This document shows, piece by piece, positions 18,588-26,993 of a DNA stretch of 64,000 nucleotides. Position numbers and translations under genes: made by a program. The stretch comes from Corynebacterium faecale (GTDB lineage: Bacteria; Actinomycetota; Actinomycetes; Mycobacteriales; Mycobacteriaceae). The notes under the pieces are model-generated. The model was not told the DNA's origin and made no database searches. It saw only the letters and a list, made by a program, of their open reading frames with translations. The DNA is taken from positions 2,046,001 through 2,110,000 of the forward strand of contig NZ_CP047204.1 in NCBI RefSeq assembly GCF_030408735.1, in the 5' to 3' direction. Numbering within the stretch: position 1 is the stretch's first letter; every line of letters begins with the position of its first letter.

Positions 18588-20510
18588 ATGTGCGGCCTTT
18601 TAGGCATTCTGACTGCTAACGGGAACGCAGCTGACTTCGTCCCCGCACTCGAACGTGCACTTCCGTGCATGCGTCATCGCGGGCCTGACGATGCGGGCAC
18701 CTGGCACGATGCCGATGCCGCATTTGGTTTCAATCGGCTGTCCATCATCGATATCGCGCATTCACATCAGCCCCTTCGCTGGGGTCCAGTTGATGAGCCT
18801 GATCGATATGCGATGACATTCAACGGTGAGATCTACAACTACATTGAGCTGCGTGAGACCCTGACGGAGCTGGGATATACGTTCAACACGGAAGGTGACG
18901 GAGAGCCAATCGTGGTTGGTTTCCACCACTGGGGACCAGATGTTGTTGAACATCTCCGTGGCATGTTCGGTATCGCCATCTGGGACACCAAGGAACGTTC
19001 GCTCTTCCTTGCGCGCGATCAGTTTGGCATCAAGCCCTTGTTTTATGCCACAACGGATGCCGGCACCGTCTTCGCCTCCGAAAAAAAGTCCATCCTCGAG
19101 ATGGCTGAAGAGCTGAGTCTGGATCTGAGCCTTGACCGTCGGGCCATCGAGCATTATGTGGATCTGCAGTATGTGCCTGAACCTGAAAGCCTCCACACTG
19201 GAATCCGCCGGCTGGAGTCGGGATGTACAGCCACCATCACTCCGGGTGGGCAACTCGTCGAAAAGCGCTATTTCAAGCCCAGGTTCCCAGTGAAAGCTGT
19301 CCCCAAGGGCAAGGAGCAGGATCTCTTCGACCGGATCGCGCGTGTGCTTGAAGATTCTGTAGAAAAGCACATGCGTGCAGATGTCACCGTGGGTTCCTTC
19401 CTGTCAGGCGGTATTGATTCCACAGCCATCGCCGCCCTGGCCAAACGGCACAACCCGAACCTCCTCACCTTCACCACAGGCTTCGAACGCGAGGGTTATT
19501 CGGAAGTTGATGTGGCCGCTGAGTCCGCCGAGGCCATCGGCGCAGAGCACATCGTGAAGATTGTCTCGCCCGAGGAATACGCGGACGCAATCCCGAAGAT
19601 CATGTGGTATCTGGATGATCCGGTAGCTGACCCTTCACTAGTCCCGCTGTATTTCGTGGCAGCAGAAGCGCGCAAGCACGTCAAGGTCGTGTTGTCCGGT
19701 GAAGGCGCAGATGAACTCTTCGGTGGTTACACCATCTACAAGGAACCGCTCTCCCTCGCGCCTTTCGAGAAGATCCCCACTCCGTTGCGTCGCGGCCTGG
19801 GTCGCCTCTCACGTGTTCTTCCTGATGGGATGAAGGGCAAATCACTGTTGGAGCGCGGATCCATGACCATGGAGGAGCGCTATTACGGCAATGCCCGTTC
19901 CTTCAACTTCGAGCAGCTGCAGCGGGTCATTCCGTGGGCGCGCAGGGAGTGGGATCACCGTGAGGTGACTGCGCCGATCTACGCCCAGTCGAAGGACATG
20001 GATCCTGTCGCCCGCATGCAGCATCTGGATCTGTTCACCTGGATGCGCGGTGACATCCTGGTCAAGGCTGACAAGATCAACATGGCCAACTCCCTGGAGT
20101 TGCGTGTTCCCTTCCTGGACAAGGAAGTGTTCCAGGTGGCCGAAACCATCCCGCATGATCTGAAGATCGCCAACGGAACCACCAAGTACGCTCTCCGTCG
20201 GGCGCTTGAGCAGATCGTCCCTCCACATGTTCTGCACCGTAAGAAGCTCGGTTTCCCTGTGCCGATGCGTCACTGGCTCGCCGGTGATGAACTCTTCGGT
20301 TGGGCGCAGGACACCATCAATGAATCGCAGACCGATGACATCTTCAATAAGAAGGCTGTCCTGGAGATGCTCAACGAACACCGTGCTGGCGTCTCCGACC
20401 ATTCCCGCCGCCTGTGGACCGTCCTGGCGTTCATGGTCTGGCATGGAATCTTCGTGGAAAACCGTATCGATCCCCAGATCGAGGAACGCGATTACCCCGT
20501 CGAGCTGTAG
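18588..20510 (+). CDS. ltsA: Glutamine-dependent amidotransferase LtsA (asparagine-synthase-like)
   Basis: LtsA is a cytosolic glutamine-hydrolysing amidotransferase needed in C. glutamicum for lysozyme and heat tolerance; as I recall it amidates diaminopimelate in peptidoglycan precursors. The ATG at 18588 follows AGGAGGA and puts the catalytic Cys at position 2 (MCGLLGILT), as class II glutaminase domains require after Met removal. RHRGPDD and NGEIYN belong to the glutaminase half. SGGIDSTA is the ATP-pyrophosphatase loop of the synthetase half. The length is 640 residues, as in C. glutamicum. A hairpin with a U-run follows. Confidence 0.95.
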   Translation: MCGLLGILTANGNAADFVPALERALPCMRHRGPDDAGTWHDADAAFGFNRLSIIDIAHSHQPLRWGPVDEPDRYAMTFNGEIYNYIELRETLTELGYTFNTEGDGEPIVVGFHHWGPDVVEHLRGMFGIAIWDTKERSLFLARDQFGIKPLFYATTDAGTVFASEKKSILEMAEELSLDLSLDRRAIEHYVDLQYVPEPESLHTGIRRLESGCTATITPGGQLVEKRYFKPRFPVKAVPKGKEQDLFDRIARVLEDSVEKHMRADVTVGSFLSGGIDSTAIAALAKRHNPNLLTFTTGFEREGYSEVDVAAESAEAIGAEHIVKIVSPEEYADAIPKIMWYLDDPVADPSLVPLYFVAAEARKHVKVVLSGEGADELFGGYTIYKEPLSLAPFEKIPTPLRRGLGRLSRVLPDGMKGKSLLERGSMTMEERYYGNARSFNFEQLQRVIPWARREWDHREVTAPIYAQSKDMDPVARMQHLDLFTWMRGDILVKADKINMANSLELRVPFLDKEVFQVAETIPHDLKIANGTTKYALRRALEQIVPPHVLHRKKLGFPVPMRHWLAGDELFGWAQDTINESQTDDIFNKKAVLEMLNEHRAGVSDHSRRLWTVLAFMVWHGIFVENRIDPQIEERDYPVEL

Positions 20511-20573
20511 CGCGCAGCCCCACGCCTGAGGTGGTGCGCGAATCCCGCGGCCCGCTGGGACCGCGCGGGGGCG

Positions 20574-20628
20574 ACCCCAGCGCACCAACCCCAGCGCACC
20601 AACCCCAGCGCACCAACCCCAGCACACC
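20574..20628. repeat. Short tandem repeat, 14-bp unit, about four copies
   Basis: The unit ACCCCAGCGCACCA occurs three times in perfect register and a fourth time with one change and truncation, between the ltsA stop and its terminator. Confidence 0.9.
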
Positions 20629-20677
20629 TCGGGCAGACGCTGCACCAATGACACTGCGCTAATGCCCCTGTACCAAT

Positions 20678-20733
20678 GACACTGCTCCCCCACCCATAGT
20701 CGAGAAAACTGGGTGGAGGAGCAGTGTCTTTTC
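20678..20733 (+). terminator. ltsA terminator
   Basis: GACACTGCTCC(C)CCACCC pairs with GGGTGG-AGGAGCAGTGTC (20711-20728), followed by TTTTC on the plus strand. Confidence 0.85.
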
Positions 20734-20783
20734 ATTCCCGGCAGGCGGCGAAGGCAGCCACCTGAACCTGGGAGGCTTCTTAA

Positions 20784-21128
20784 TTAGTGGAAGGAGTCAC
20801 CGCAGGCACATGAGGAACCGGCGTTCGGGTTGTCAATGGTGAACCCCTGTGCTTCGATCGTGTCGGAGAAATCGATCTGGGCACCGAGCAGGTACGGGGT
20901 GCTCATCTTGTCTACGACCAGGCGGACACCACCGACCTCATCTTCCTTGTCTCCATCAAGGGCACGGTCATCGAAGTAGAGCTGGTAACGCAGACCGGAG
21001 CAGCCACCTGGCTGAACGGCGATGCGTAGAGCCAGATCATCGCGACCCTCCTGGTCGATGAGAGCCTTCGCCTTGGAAGCGGCAGCATCGGTCATAATAA
21101 CGCCGGTATTGGTAGATGGAGCGGTCAT
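20784..21128 (-). CDS. A-type iron-sulfur carrier (HesB/IscA/ErpA family)
   Basis: It delivers Fe-S clusters to client proteins in the cytoplasm. The 114-residue product has the three conserved cysteines: one in GGCSGL and two in the C-terminal CACG. It also shows the family pattern LALRIAVQPGG and SPYLLG-like STPYLLGAQIDF. It is a single gene divergent from the DUF3043 gene. Likely clients in this window are the Rieske protein and lipoyl synthase, which is inference. Confidence 0.92.
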   Translation of the reverse strand: MTAPSTNTGVIMTDAAASKAKALIDQEGRDDLALRIAVQPGGCSGLRYQLYFDDRALDGDKEDEVGGVRLVVDKMSTPYLLGAQIDFSDTIEAQGFTIDNPNAGSSCACGDSFH

Positions 21129-21458
21129 CGCTGTAGTCTCCTTAAACTTTTTGACCCCTTCCGGGGCCTGAACATCTTTGTTGGCATGCAGTCTACTCCC
21201 CCGGCCTGGGTATCATCGCCGCCCACCGTTTCGGTGGGCGAGGTTGACTGCTGAGAACATGCAGACCAGGCCATTGAAGTTGTGATGACTCCCAGACTAC
21301 CCACCACACAGGGCAGAGTAAATGAGAGTTTCTCCGCATTTAATTATTACTGCGATAGGTGTCGGGGATAATGTCCTCGATCGGCGCATCCCTTGATCCT
21401 TGTCTCCTTCCAACAGCGTTTATGACACCCCTATTCCCGGATTCACCACATTTCCTTG
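21129..21458. other. Divergent intergenic region, Fe-S carrier / DUF3043
   Basis: About 330 bases with promoters for both flanking genes and no credible reading frame. CGCCCACCG-TTTC-GGTGGGCG at 21221-21240 is a compact hairpin of unknown role. Confidence 0.4.
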
Positions 21459-21464
21459 TAGCCT
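21459..21464 (+). promoter_or_regulatory. -10 element placing a leaderless start at 21472
   Basis: TAGCCT lies exactly 7 bases before the GTG at 21472, the same spacing seen at six other genes here. Confidence 0.4.
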
Positions 21465-21471
21465 GATGTGT

Positions 21472-22212
21472 GTGAAACTTCCGTGGGATAAAAACAAGCA
21501 GTCATCAGGCACGAAGGGCGATGCCTCCGCCGCTTCTTCAGCCGACCAGGTCGATGCAGCCACCGGTCCTGGCACCGATCCGGGCGCCGGAGAGCAGAAG
21601 CTACCCAAGGGCTACACCCCGCCCAAGGGACGTCCCACTCCGAGGCGTAGAGATGTGGAGTTGGAACGCGGCATCATCGGTGGTCAGTCGCTGGCCCCCG
21701 CAGAGAGTTACGGACAGGCGCGTCAGAAGCGCAAGGAGTTCAAGGCCTCCATGTCCAAGGACGAATACAAGGCCTATAAGCAGCAGGAAAAGGACGCTCG
21801 GATCAAGCGTCAGCGTGAGCACCAGGCGGCCATGGACCGCGGTGAAGATGCCTACCTCATGGCCCGCGATAAGGGCGAGGTACGTCGCTTCGCCCGTGAC
21901 TGGGTGGATGCGCGTCGTTTCGTCGCCAACTTCGTGATGCCGGTGGCGCTGGCCCTGCTGGTGATCATGCTCGTTGGAAACTTCTTCCCAGAATTCGCCG
22001 CCACGGCGTCCATGTTCGCGATGCTGCTGATGCTGGTATTCCTCATCGAGGGCATCAACATCGGCCGTCGTGTGAATAAGGCGGTGCGTGCGAAGTTCCC
22101 GGACACCACGGAAACCGGGTTCGGCCTGGGTTACTACTCCTATTCCCGCGCGGTGCAGCCACGCAAGTGGCGCACCCCGCGCCCGCGTGTTGAGCTGGGC
22201 GCTGACGTCTAG
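21472..22212 (+). CDS. DUF3043 membrane protein
   Basis: A conserved actinobacterial protein of unknown function. From the GTG at 21472 it has 246 residues and begins VKLPWDKNK. It has a long charged N-terminal region rich in Lys, Arg and Glu (GYTPPKGRPTPRRRDVELERG, then KAYKQQEKDARIKRQREHQ), two adjacent membrane helices (VMPVALALLVIMLVGNFF, FAMLLMLVFLIEGINI) and a basic C-terminal tail with GYYSYSRAVQPRK. An ATG at 21466 is an alternative start. The cobUTS genes follow with 3 bases between stop and start, so it heads that operon. Confidence 0.85.
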   Translation: MKLPWDKNKQSSGTKGDASAASSADQVDAATGPGTDPGAGEQKLPKGYTPPKGRPTPRRRDVELERGIIGGQSLAPAESYGQARQKRKEFKASMSKDEYKAYKQQEKDARIKRQREHQAAMDRGEDAYLMARDKGEVRRFARDWVDARRFVANFVMPVALALLVIMLVGNFFPEFAATASMFAMLLMLVFLIEGINIGRRVNKAVRAKFPDTTETGFGLGYYSYSRAVQPRKWRTPRPRVELGADV

Positions 22213-22215
22213 ATA

Positions 22216-22746
22216 ATGCGCACACTGGTGCTCGGTGGGGCCAGGTCCGGAAAATCCGTCTTCGCGGAAGACATCGCCGGGCCCGGCCCCGTCGTTTATG
22301 TGGCCACAGCCCGACCGTGGCCGGGGGATGCGGACTTCGCGGCACGCATCGCCCTGCACGCCGCCCGCCGTCCGGCGAGCTGGATCACCGAAGACCGGCG
22401 CGACCTGGTCACGCTTCTGGGCGTTCCCACGCCCACAACCATGCTTGTCGACGACCTGGGCACGTGGCTGACCCACACCACGGATGACTGTGGCTCTGCA
22501 GCCTGGGAGCAGGACTCCGCGGAGCTTGATGCCCGAATAGACGCTCTGGTGGACCGGGTTACCACCTACTCCGGCGGGGACCTCGTGATCGTCAGTCCCG
22601 AGGTCGGACTGGCGGTGATCCCGGAACACCGGTCGGGGCGGGTGTTCCGTGATCGGATCGGCACCCTGAATCAGCGGTTGGCGGCCGTATGCGAGAGGGT
22701 GGTGCTCGTGGTAGCGGGCCTGCCACTAGAGTTGAAAACGGTTTAA
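22216..22746 (+). CDS. cobU: Adenosylcobinamide kinase / guanylyltransferase CobU
   Basis: It phosphorylates adenosylcobinamide and transfers GMP to give adenosylcobinamide-GDP for the cobalamin nucleotide loop. The P-loop is at the N-terminus (LGGARSGKS), and the middle has VDDLGTWL for the Walker B-like region. At 176 residues it has the normal length. It starts 3 bases after the DUF3043 stop and is followed within 30 bases by cobT. With only cobUTS here, the locus serves assembly or salvage of the lower loop, not corrin ring synthesis. Confidence 0.93.
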   Translation: MRTLVLGGARSGKSVFAEDIAGPGPVVYVATARPWPGDADFAARIALHAARRPASWITEDRRDLVTLLGVPTPTTMLVDDLGTWLTHTTDDCGSAAWEQDSAELDARIDALVDRVTTYSGGDLVIVSPEVGLAVIPEHRSGRVFRDRIGTLNQRLAAVCERVVLVVAGLPLELKTV

Positions 22747-22774
22747 TATCTTGCCCGATGTGGAGGAGTTAGTG

Positions 22775-23902
22775 ATGGTTCCGGCAGAACTTTTTGCGCG
22801 TGTGGAGTTCCCTGATCGGCAGGTTCTTGCTGAGGCCCAGCAGTATCAGAACACACTGGTCAAACCGGTGGGTTCCCTGTCGCGGCTGGAGGAGATCGGT
22901 TGTTTCATCGCGGCGTGTCAGGGGCAGGTCCCACCGAAGAGAATCGAACGGGCACGCATCGTGGTGTTCGCCGGTGATCATGGTGTGGCCAGCAGGGGTG
23001 TGTCCGCCTTTCCGTCCTCTGTGAGTCTGCAGATGGCGGACAGCATGCACAACGGGGGCGCCGCGATCAACGTCCTTGCCCGGGCGGCGGGTGCCTCGGT
23101 GCGTGTTGTAGACATTTCACTCGATCATGAGGCCTTCGGGGATGAACGGGTCTCCCGCTCCTGCGGTTCCATCGACGTCGAGGACGCGATGACAGAAGAA
23201 CAGGTCATCCATGCGTTGGAGATCGGCAAGCGCATCGCGGACCAGGAGATTGATTCCGGAGCTGATCTTCTCATTCCCGGTGATCTCGGCATCGGCAACA
23301 CCACCCCGGCCGCAGCATTGATCGGTACCTTCACCCTCGCTGAGCCGGTGGTGGTGGTTGGTCGAGGCACCGGTATCGACGATGAGGGATGGAAGCGGAA
23401 GGTCAGCGCGATCCGTGATGCCATGTTCCGTGCCCGCCACCTGCGTCAGGATCCGATTGCTGTCGCCCGGACGATCTCCTCCCCCGACCTGGCCGCCATG
23501 GCTGCCTTCATCGCGCAGGCAGCTGTCCGCCGGACCCCTGTCATCCTCGACGGCGCGGTGGTCACCTCTGCGGCACTGCTGGCCAACAAGTTGGCCCCCG
23601 GAGCACGCCGCTGGTTCATCGCCGGCCACCGTTCCCCTGAGCCTTCGCATAGCGTGGCACTGGACGCTCTCGGACTGACCCCCCTGCTGGAGTTCGGCAT
23701 GCGCCTCGGTGAGGGGTCAGGGGCTGCGGCCTCCCTGCCGTTGGTGAAGGCAGCTGTTGATCTGATGATCGATATGAGCACGATGGAATCCGCCAACGTC
23801 GACGACCGCACTGATGCCGGAGATGACACCGGGGAGACGGCGGCCATCGGAGAGGCCGGGGCGTCGACAAGCATCACTGCCACGGGAACACCGATCGCCT
23901 AG
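22775..23902 (+). CDS. cobT: Nicotinate-nucleotide:dimethylbenzimidazole phosphoribosyltransferase CobT
   Basis: It activates the lower-ligand base to alpha-ribazole phosphate. I use the ATG at 22775, with GGAGGAG 6 bases upstream. The product has 375 residues. Visible family motifs are VFAGDHGV, GDLGIGNTTPAAAL and the catalytic Glu region MRLGEGSGAA. The last 40 residues are an Asp/Thr/Ala-rich extension without family similarity. The stop codon abuts the cobS start directly, so the two are translationally coupled. Confidence 0.94.
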   Translation: MVPAELFARVEFPDRQVLAEAQQYQNTLVKPVGSLSRLEEIGCFIAACQGQVPPKRIERARIVVFAGDHGVASRGVSAFPSSVSLQMADSMHNGGAAINVLARAAGASVRVVDISLDHEAFGDERVSRSCGSIDVEDAMTEEQVIHALEIGKRIADQEIDSGADLLIPGDLGIGNTTPAAALIGTFTLAEPVVVVGRGTGIDDEGWKRKVSAIRDAMFRARHLRQDPIAVARTISSPDLAAMAAFIAQAAVRRTPVILDGAVVTSAALLANKLAPGARRWFIAGHRSPEPSHSVALDALGLTPLLEFGMRLGEGSGAAASLPLVKAAVDLMIDMSTMESANVDDRTDAGDDTGETAAIGEAGASTSITATGTPIA

Positions 23903-24736
23903 ATGTCGGGTAAGGCCTCCTTTGAGGAGGGTGAACACGGCCCGGCCGTGATCGAAGGGGTGACTACCGCCCTGAGTTGGCTGAGCGTGTTGCCGTTTCG
24001 CGGAGCCACCGCTTTCGACAGGGTGACCGGGGCGAGGATGATGGCCGCGTCCCCCATCGTGGGGGTGGTATTCGGGCTCTGCGCCGTGGCGTTGTTATCG
24101 CTCCTGGGGCTGTTGGGTGTGGCGCCGCTGTTATCTGCGGTGCTGGTGGTCATCATGTGGGAGTTGCTCAGCCGTCTGATGCACCTGGATGGTTTAGCAG
24201 ACGTGGCGGATGCGCTTGGCTCCTACGCGGCCCCCGAGCGGGCACGGGAGATTCTGGCCGATCCACACACAGGGCTATTCGGCTTTTCCGCCGCGGCATT
24301 CTCTCTTCTGCTCCAGATTGCGGCCGTGATGTCCCTGATCGACAACGGTGTGTCCTGGCTGGTGTTCTTCCTCCCGCCCCTGGGCCGGGTGGCGGGCCAG
24401 GTGGTGGCACGCTCAGGAAGAATTCCACTGTCCCCCACCGGTTTCGGGGCCCTGGTCGTGGGCACGGTCAAACCAAGGTGGATCATCGCGTGGTGGCTGA
24501 TTTTCACCGTGTTGGCCGTGGTGGCTGCCGTGGCGGGAGGCGCTGCCTCGTTGGCCTGGGTGGTCGGGATGACAGGACTGGTGGCATGTCTGATCACCGA
24601 GGTTGGTGCGCGACACCTCTCCCGTAGATTCCAGGGCATCAACGGTGACTGCATCGGGGCGGGCATTCACCTCGGCACCGCCGTCAGCGCTGTGCTCTTT
24701 GCCGTTGCGGTCTCAGGCTGGTTGGCGCTCACCTGA
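23903..24736 (+). CDS. cobS: Adenosylcobinamide-GDP ribazoletransferase CobS
   Basis: This is the integral membrane cobalamin-5'-phosphate synthase, which joins adenosylcobinamide-GDP and alpha-ribazole. The product has 277 residues and about six to seven hydrophobic segments. Family motifs are LPF near the start, the Asp-rich HLDGLADVADALG and DPHTGLFG. The ATG directly follows the cobT stop codon. It ends 8 bases before the convergent SDR gene. Confidence 0.93.
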   Translation: MSGKASFEEGEHGPAVIEGVTTALSWLSVLPFRGATAFDRVTGARMMAASPIVGVVFGLCAVALLSLLGLLGVAPLLSAVLVVIMWELLSRLMHLDGLADVADALGSYAAPERAREILADPHTGLFGFSAAAFSLLLQIAAVMSLIDNGVSWLVFFLPPLGRVAGQVVARSGRIPLSPTGFGALVVGTVKPRWIIAWWLIFTVLAVVAAVAGGAASLAWVVGMTGLVACLITEVGARHLSRRFQGINGDCIGAGIHLGTAVSAVLFAVAVSGWLALT

Positions 24737-24744
24737 TCGGCGCG

Positions 24745-25485
24745 CTACACCTGATCGCGCGGCACCACCCTCATCGTGTCGATATTCATGTGTGCGGGCA
24801 GGCTGGCAACCCATCGGACGGTTTCGGCGATATCCTCCGCAGTGAGGTTGAGGACATCCTGGTACACAGCCCGGGCGCGCTGTTCATCTCCGCCGAAACG
24901 GACAAGTGAGAACTCCTCGGTGTCCACACGTCCCGGATCGATCTCCGTGACACGCAGACGCTGGGTGTGGGTTTCCAGACGCAGAACCCTGGTCATGGCG
25001 GCCACACCGTGTTTGGCCGCGTTATAACCAGCACCGCCCACGTACGGGGTGTGGCCTGCGATTGATCCGATGTTGATGATCAGACCATCCCGCTCTGCGA
25101 GGGAATCCATAAAAGCCCGTGTCACGCGCAAAGTACCCAGCACATTGGTGTCATACATCCACTGCCAGTCCTCCAGCGTGGCATCTCTGATGCTGTCCAG
25201 GCCCTTTGCCCCGCCAGCATTGTTGACCAGCAGATCCAGAGTTCCGACTGCTTGTGCGAGGTCAGAAACCGACTCATCTGATGTCACGTCCAGCGCGTGG
25301 GCGGTCCCTCCGATCTCCGCGGCCAACTCCTCCAGGCGGTCCATGCGGCGGGCAGCCACGATCACGTTCCATCCATCGGCGGCCAGGGCCCGGGCGGCCG
25401 CTGCACCGATGCCACTTGATGCACCGGTAACCAGTGCGGTCTTGGGAGCAGAGTCGTCTACAGAGTTGCTTTCATTTTCAGTCAT
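24745..25485 (-). CDS. Short-chain dehydrogenase/reductase
   Basis: A classical SDR, NAD(P)H dependent and probably cytosolic. It shows the cofactor motif TGASSGIGAA, the structural NNAGG and the catalytic YNAAK with an upstream Ser in NIGSIAG. It resembles the YdfG/serine 3-dehydrogenase-like subgroup that acts on 3-hydroxy acids or similar, but substrate cannot be read from the sequence. I start at the ATG at 25485 (246 residues). A GTG at 25515 with TAAAAT nine bases upstream is a possible alternative. It is convergent with cobS. Confidence 0.82.
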   Translation of the reverse strand: MTENESNSVDDSAPKTALVTGASSGIGAAAARALAADGWNVIVAARRMDRLEELAAEIGGTAHALDVTSDESVSDLAQAVGTLDLLVNNAGGAKGLDSIRDATLEDWQWMYDTNVLGTLRVTRAFMDSLAERDGLIINIGSIAGHTPYVGGAGYNAAKHGVAAMTRVLRLETHTQRLRVTEIDPGRVDTEEFSLVRFGGDEQRARAVYQDVLNLTAEDIAETVRWVASLPAHMNIDTMRVVPRDQV

Positions 25486-25604
25486 GCTGACCACAATGCC
25501 ATGAGGGGTGGACACAGCTGACAGATTTTAACCGCATCGGTCCTGTTCACAGGACTGACAAGGGGGCCTCGAAACCACAAAACACCAGTTCACAGGGTTA
25601 AAGA

Positions 25605-25646
25605 AACCCCACCCGGGAGTTTCCAAGAAACCCCCTGGGTGGGGTT
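25605..25646 (-). terminator. ilvE terminator
   Basis: AACCCCACCC (25605-25614) pairs with GGGTGGGGTT (25637-25646); on the minus strand TTTCTTTAA follows. Confidence 0.8.
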
Positions 25647-25706
25647 ATTCAGGCCCACCAATGCAGGCCCACCGATGCAGGCAACCGGTGAAGGTTTCAG
25701 CCAAAC

Positions 25707-26810
25707 CTACTTAACCAGGGTGTACAACCAGCCGTGCTGATCCTCGACCTTGCCCTGCTGGATACCGGTGAGGGTTTCACGCAGCGTCAGGGTGGCGTCG
25801 CCAGCCTCGTTATTGTTCACGGTGAAATCACCGTGATTGGACTTCACGGTACCCACCGGGGTGATCACAGCTGCCGTGCCGCAGGCGAATGCTTCAATCA
25901 TGGCACCGGAGGTGGCGTCTTCCTCCCACTCCTTGGTGCTGATGCGACGCTCCTCCACCTCGTATCCGAGGTCGCGGGCAACCTGGAGCAGGGAGTCACG
26001 GGTGATACCTGGAAGAAGAGATCCGGACAGCTCCGGGGTCACCAGCTTGGTCTTATCGCCGTCGCGGTAGATGAACCCGAGGTTCATGCCACCCATTTCC
26101 TCGATGTAGCGGTGTTCGATCGCATCGAGCCAGACCACCTGGTCACAGCCCTTCTCCTGGGCCTGGGCCTGCGCGAGAAGGGAGGCTGCGTAGTTGCCAG
26201 CGAACTTAGCTGCACCGGTGCCACCGGGAGCTGCGCGCACATAATCCTCGCTCAGCCAGACGGAGACTGGCTTGATGCCACCTGAGAAATACGCGGCGAC
26301 CGGGGAGGCGATGACGATGAACTTGTAGGCATTCGACGGGCTGACACCCAGTGACACCTCCGTGGAGATCATGAAGGGCCGCAGGTAGAGGGATGCCTCT
26401 CCGCCGGCAGCGGGGACCCAGTCCTGATCAATATCCACCAGGAGTTCCAGGGATTTGATGAACGTGTCAACCGGGAGTTCAGGCATGGCCATCCGAGCTG
26501 CGGAACGCTGCATGCGCAGCGCATTCTCCTCCGGACGGAATGTCTTGATGGAGCCATCCTCATGGCGGTAGGCCTTGATGCCTTCGAAGATCGCCTGACC
26601 GTAGTGGAAAACCGTGGTGGCGGGATCCATCGGGAGCGGAGCATAAGGCACTACCTCGGCATCATGCCAGCCCTTTCCCTCAGTCCAGTCGATGGTCACC
26701 ATGTGGTCGGTGAAGAACTTGCCAAACGTCGGTGCGGCAAGAATTTCCTTCAGGCGATCGGGTGACGTCGGATTTTCGGTACGGGTCACAGTGAACTCAA
26801 TAGACGTCAT
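25707..26810 (-). CDS. ilvE: Branched-chain amino acid aminotransferase
   Basis: A PLP-dependent class IV aminotransferase for the last step of valine, leucine and isoleucine synthesis. The 367-residue product carries the PLP lysine in GAAKFAGNYAAS, the fold signature EEMGGMNLGFIY and the C-terminal EAFACGTAAVITPVG loop that binds the cofactor phosphate. It is monocistronic, divergent from pepA, with its own terminator. The length matches C. glutamicum IlvE. Confidence 0.95.
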   Translation of the reverse strand: MTSIEFTVTRTENPTSPDRLKEILAAPTFGKFFTDHMVTIDWTEGKGWHDAEVVPYAPLPMDPATTVFHYGQAIFEGIKAYRHEDGSIKTFRPEENALRMQRSAARMAMPELPVDTFIKSLELLVDIDQDWVPAAGGEASLYLRPFMISTEVSLGVSPSNAYKFIVIASPVAAYFSGGIKPVSVWLSEDYVRAAPGGTGAAKFAGNYAASLLAQAQAQEKGCDQVVWLDAIEHRYIEEMGGMNLGFIYRDGDKTKLVTPELSGSLLPGITRDSLLQVARDLGYEVEERRISTKEWEEDATSGAMIEAFACGTAAVITPVGTVKSNHGDFTVNNNEAGDATLTLRETLTGIQQGKVEDQHGWLYTLVK

Positions 26811-26993
26811 GGTCTTTAAGTTACACCGCCGTCTGAAGAGCTTCAGCAGATGGTCTCTAAATCCTTGCCCATTCCCTGGTTCCTCCCCTGCCCTGCCGTC
26901 TCAACAGTTGGGATTATGGCTAGGCTGGGAGAATAGAATCAGTGGCCGCCACCCACGCGGCTCTCCGCTTTATCTGAGAGGATTTACACTTTT

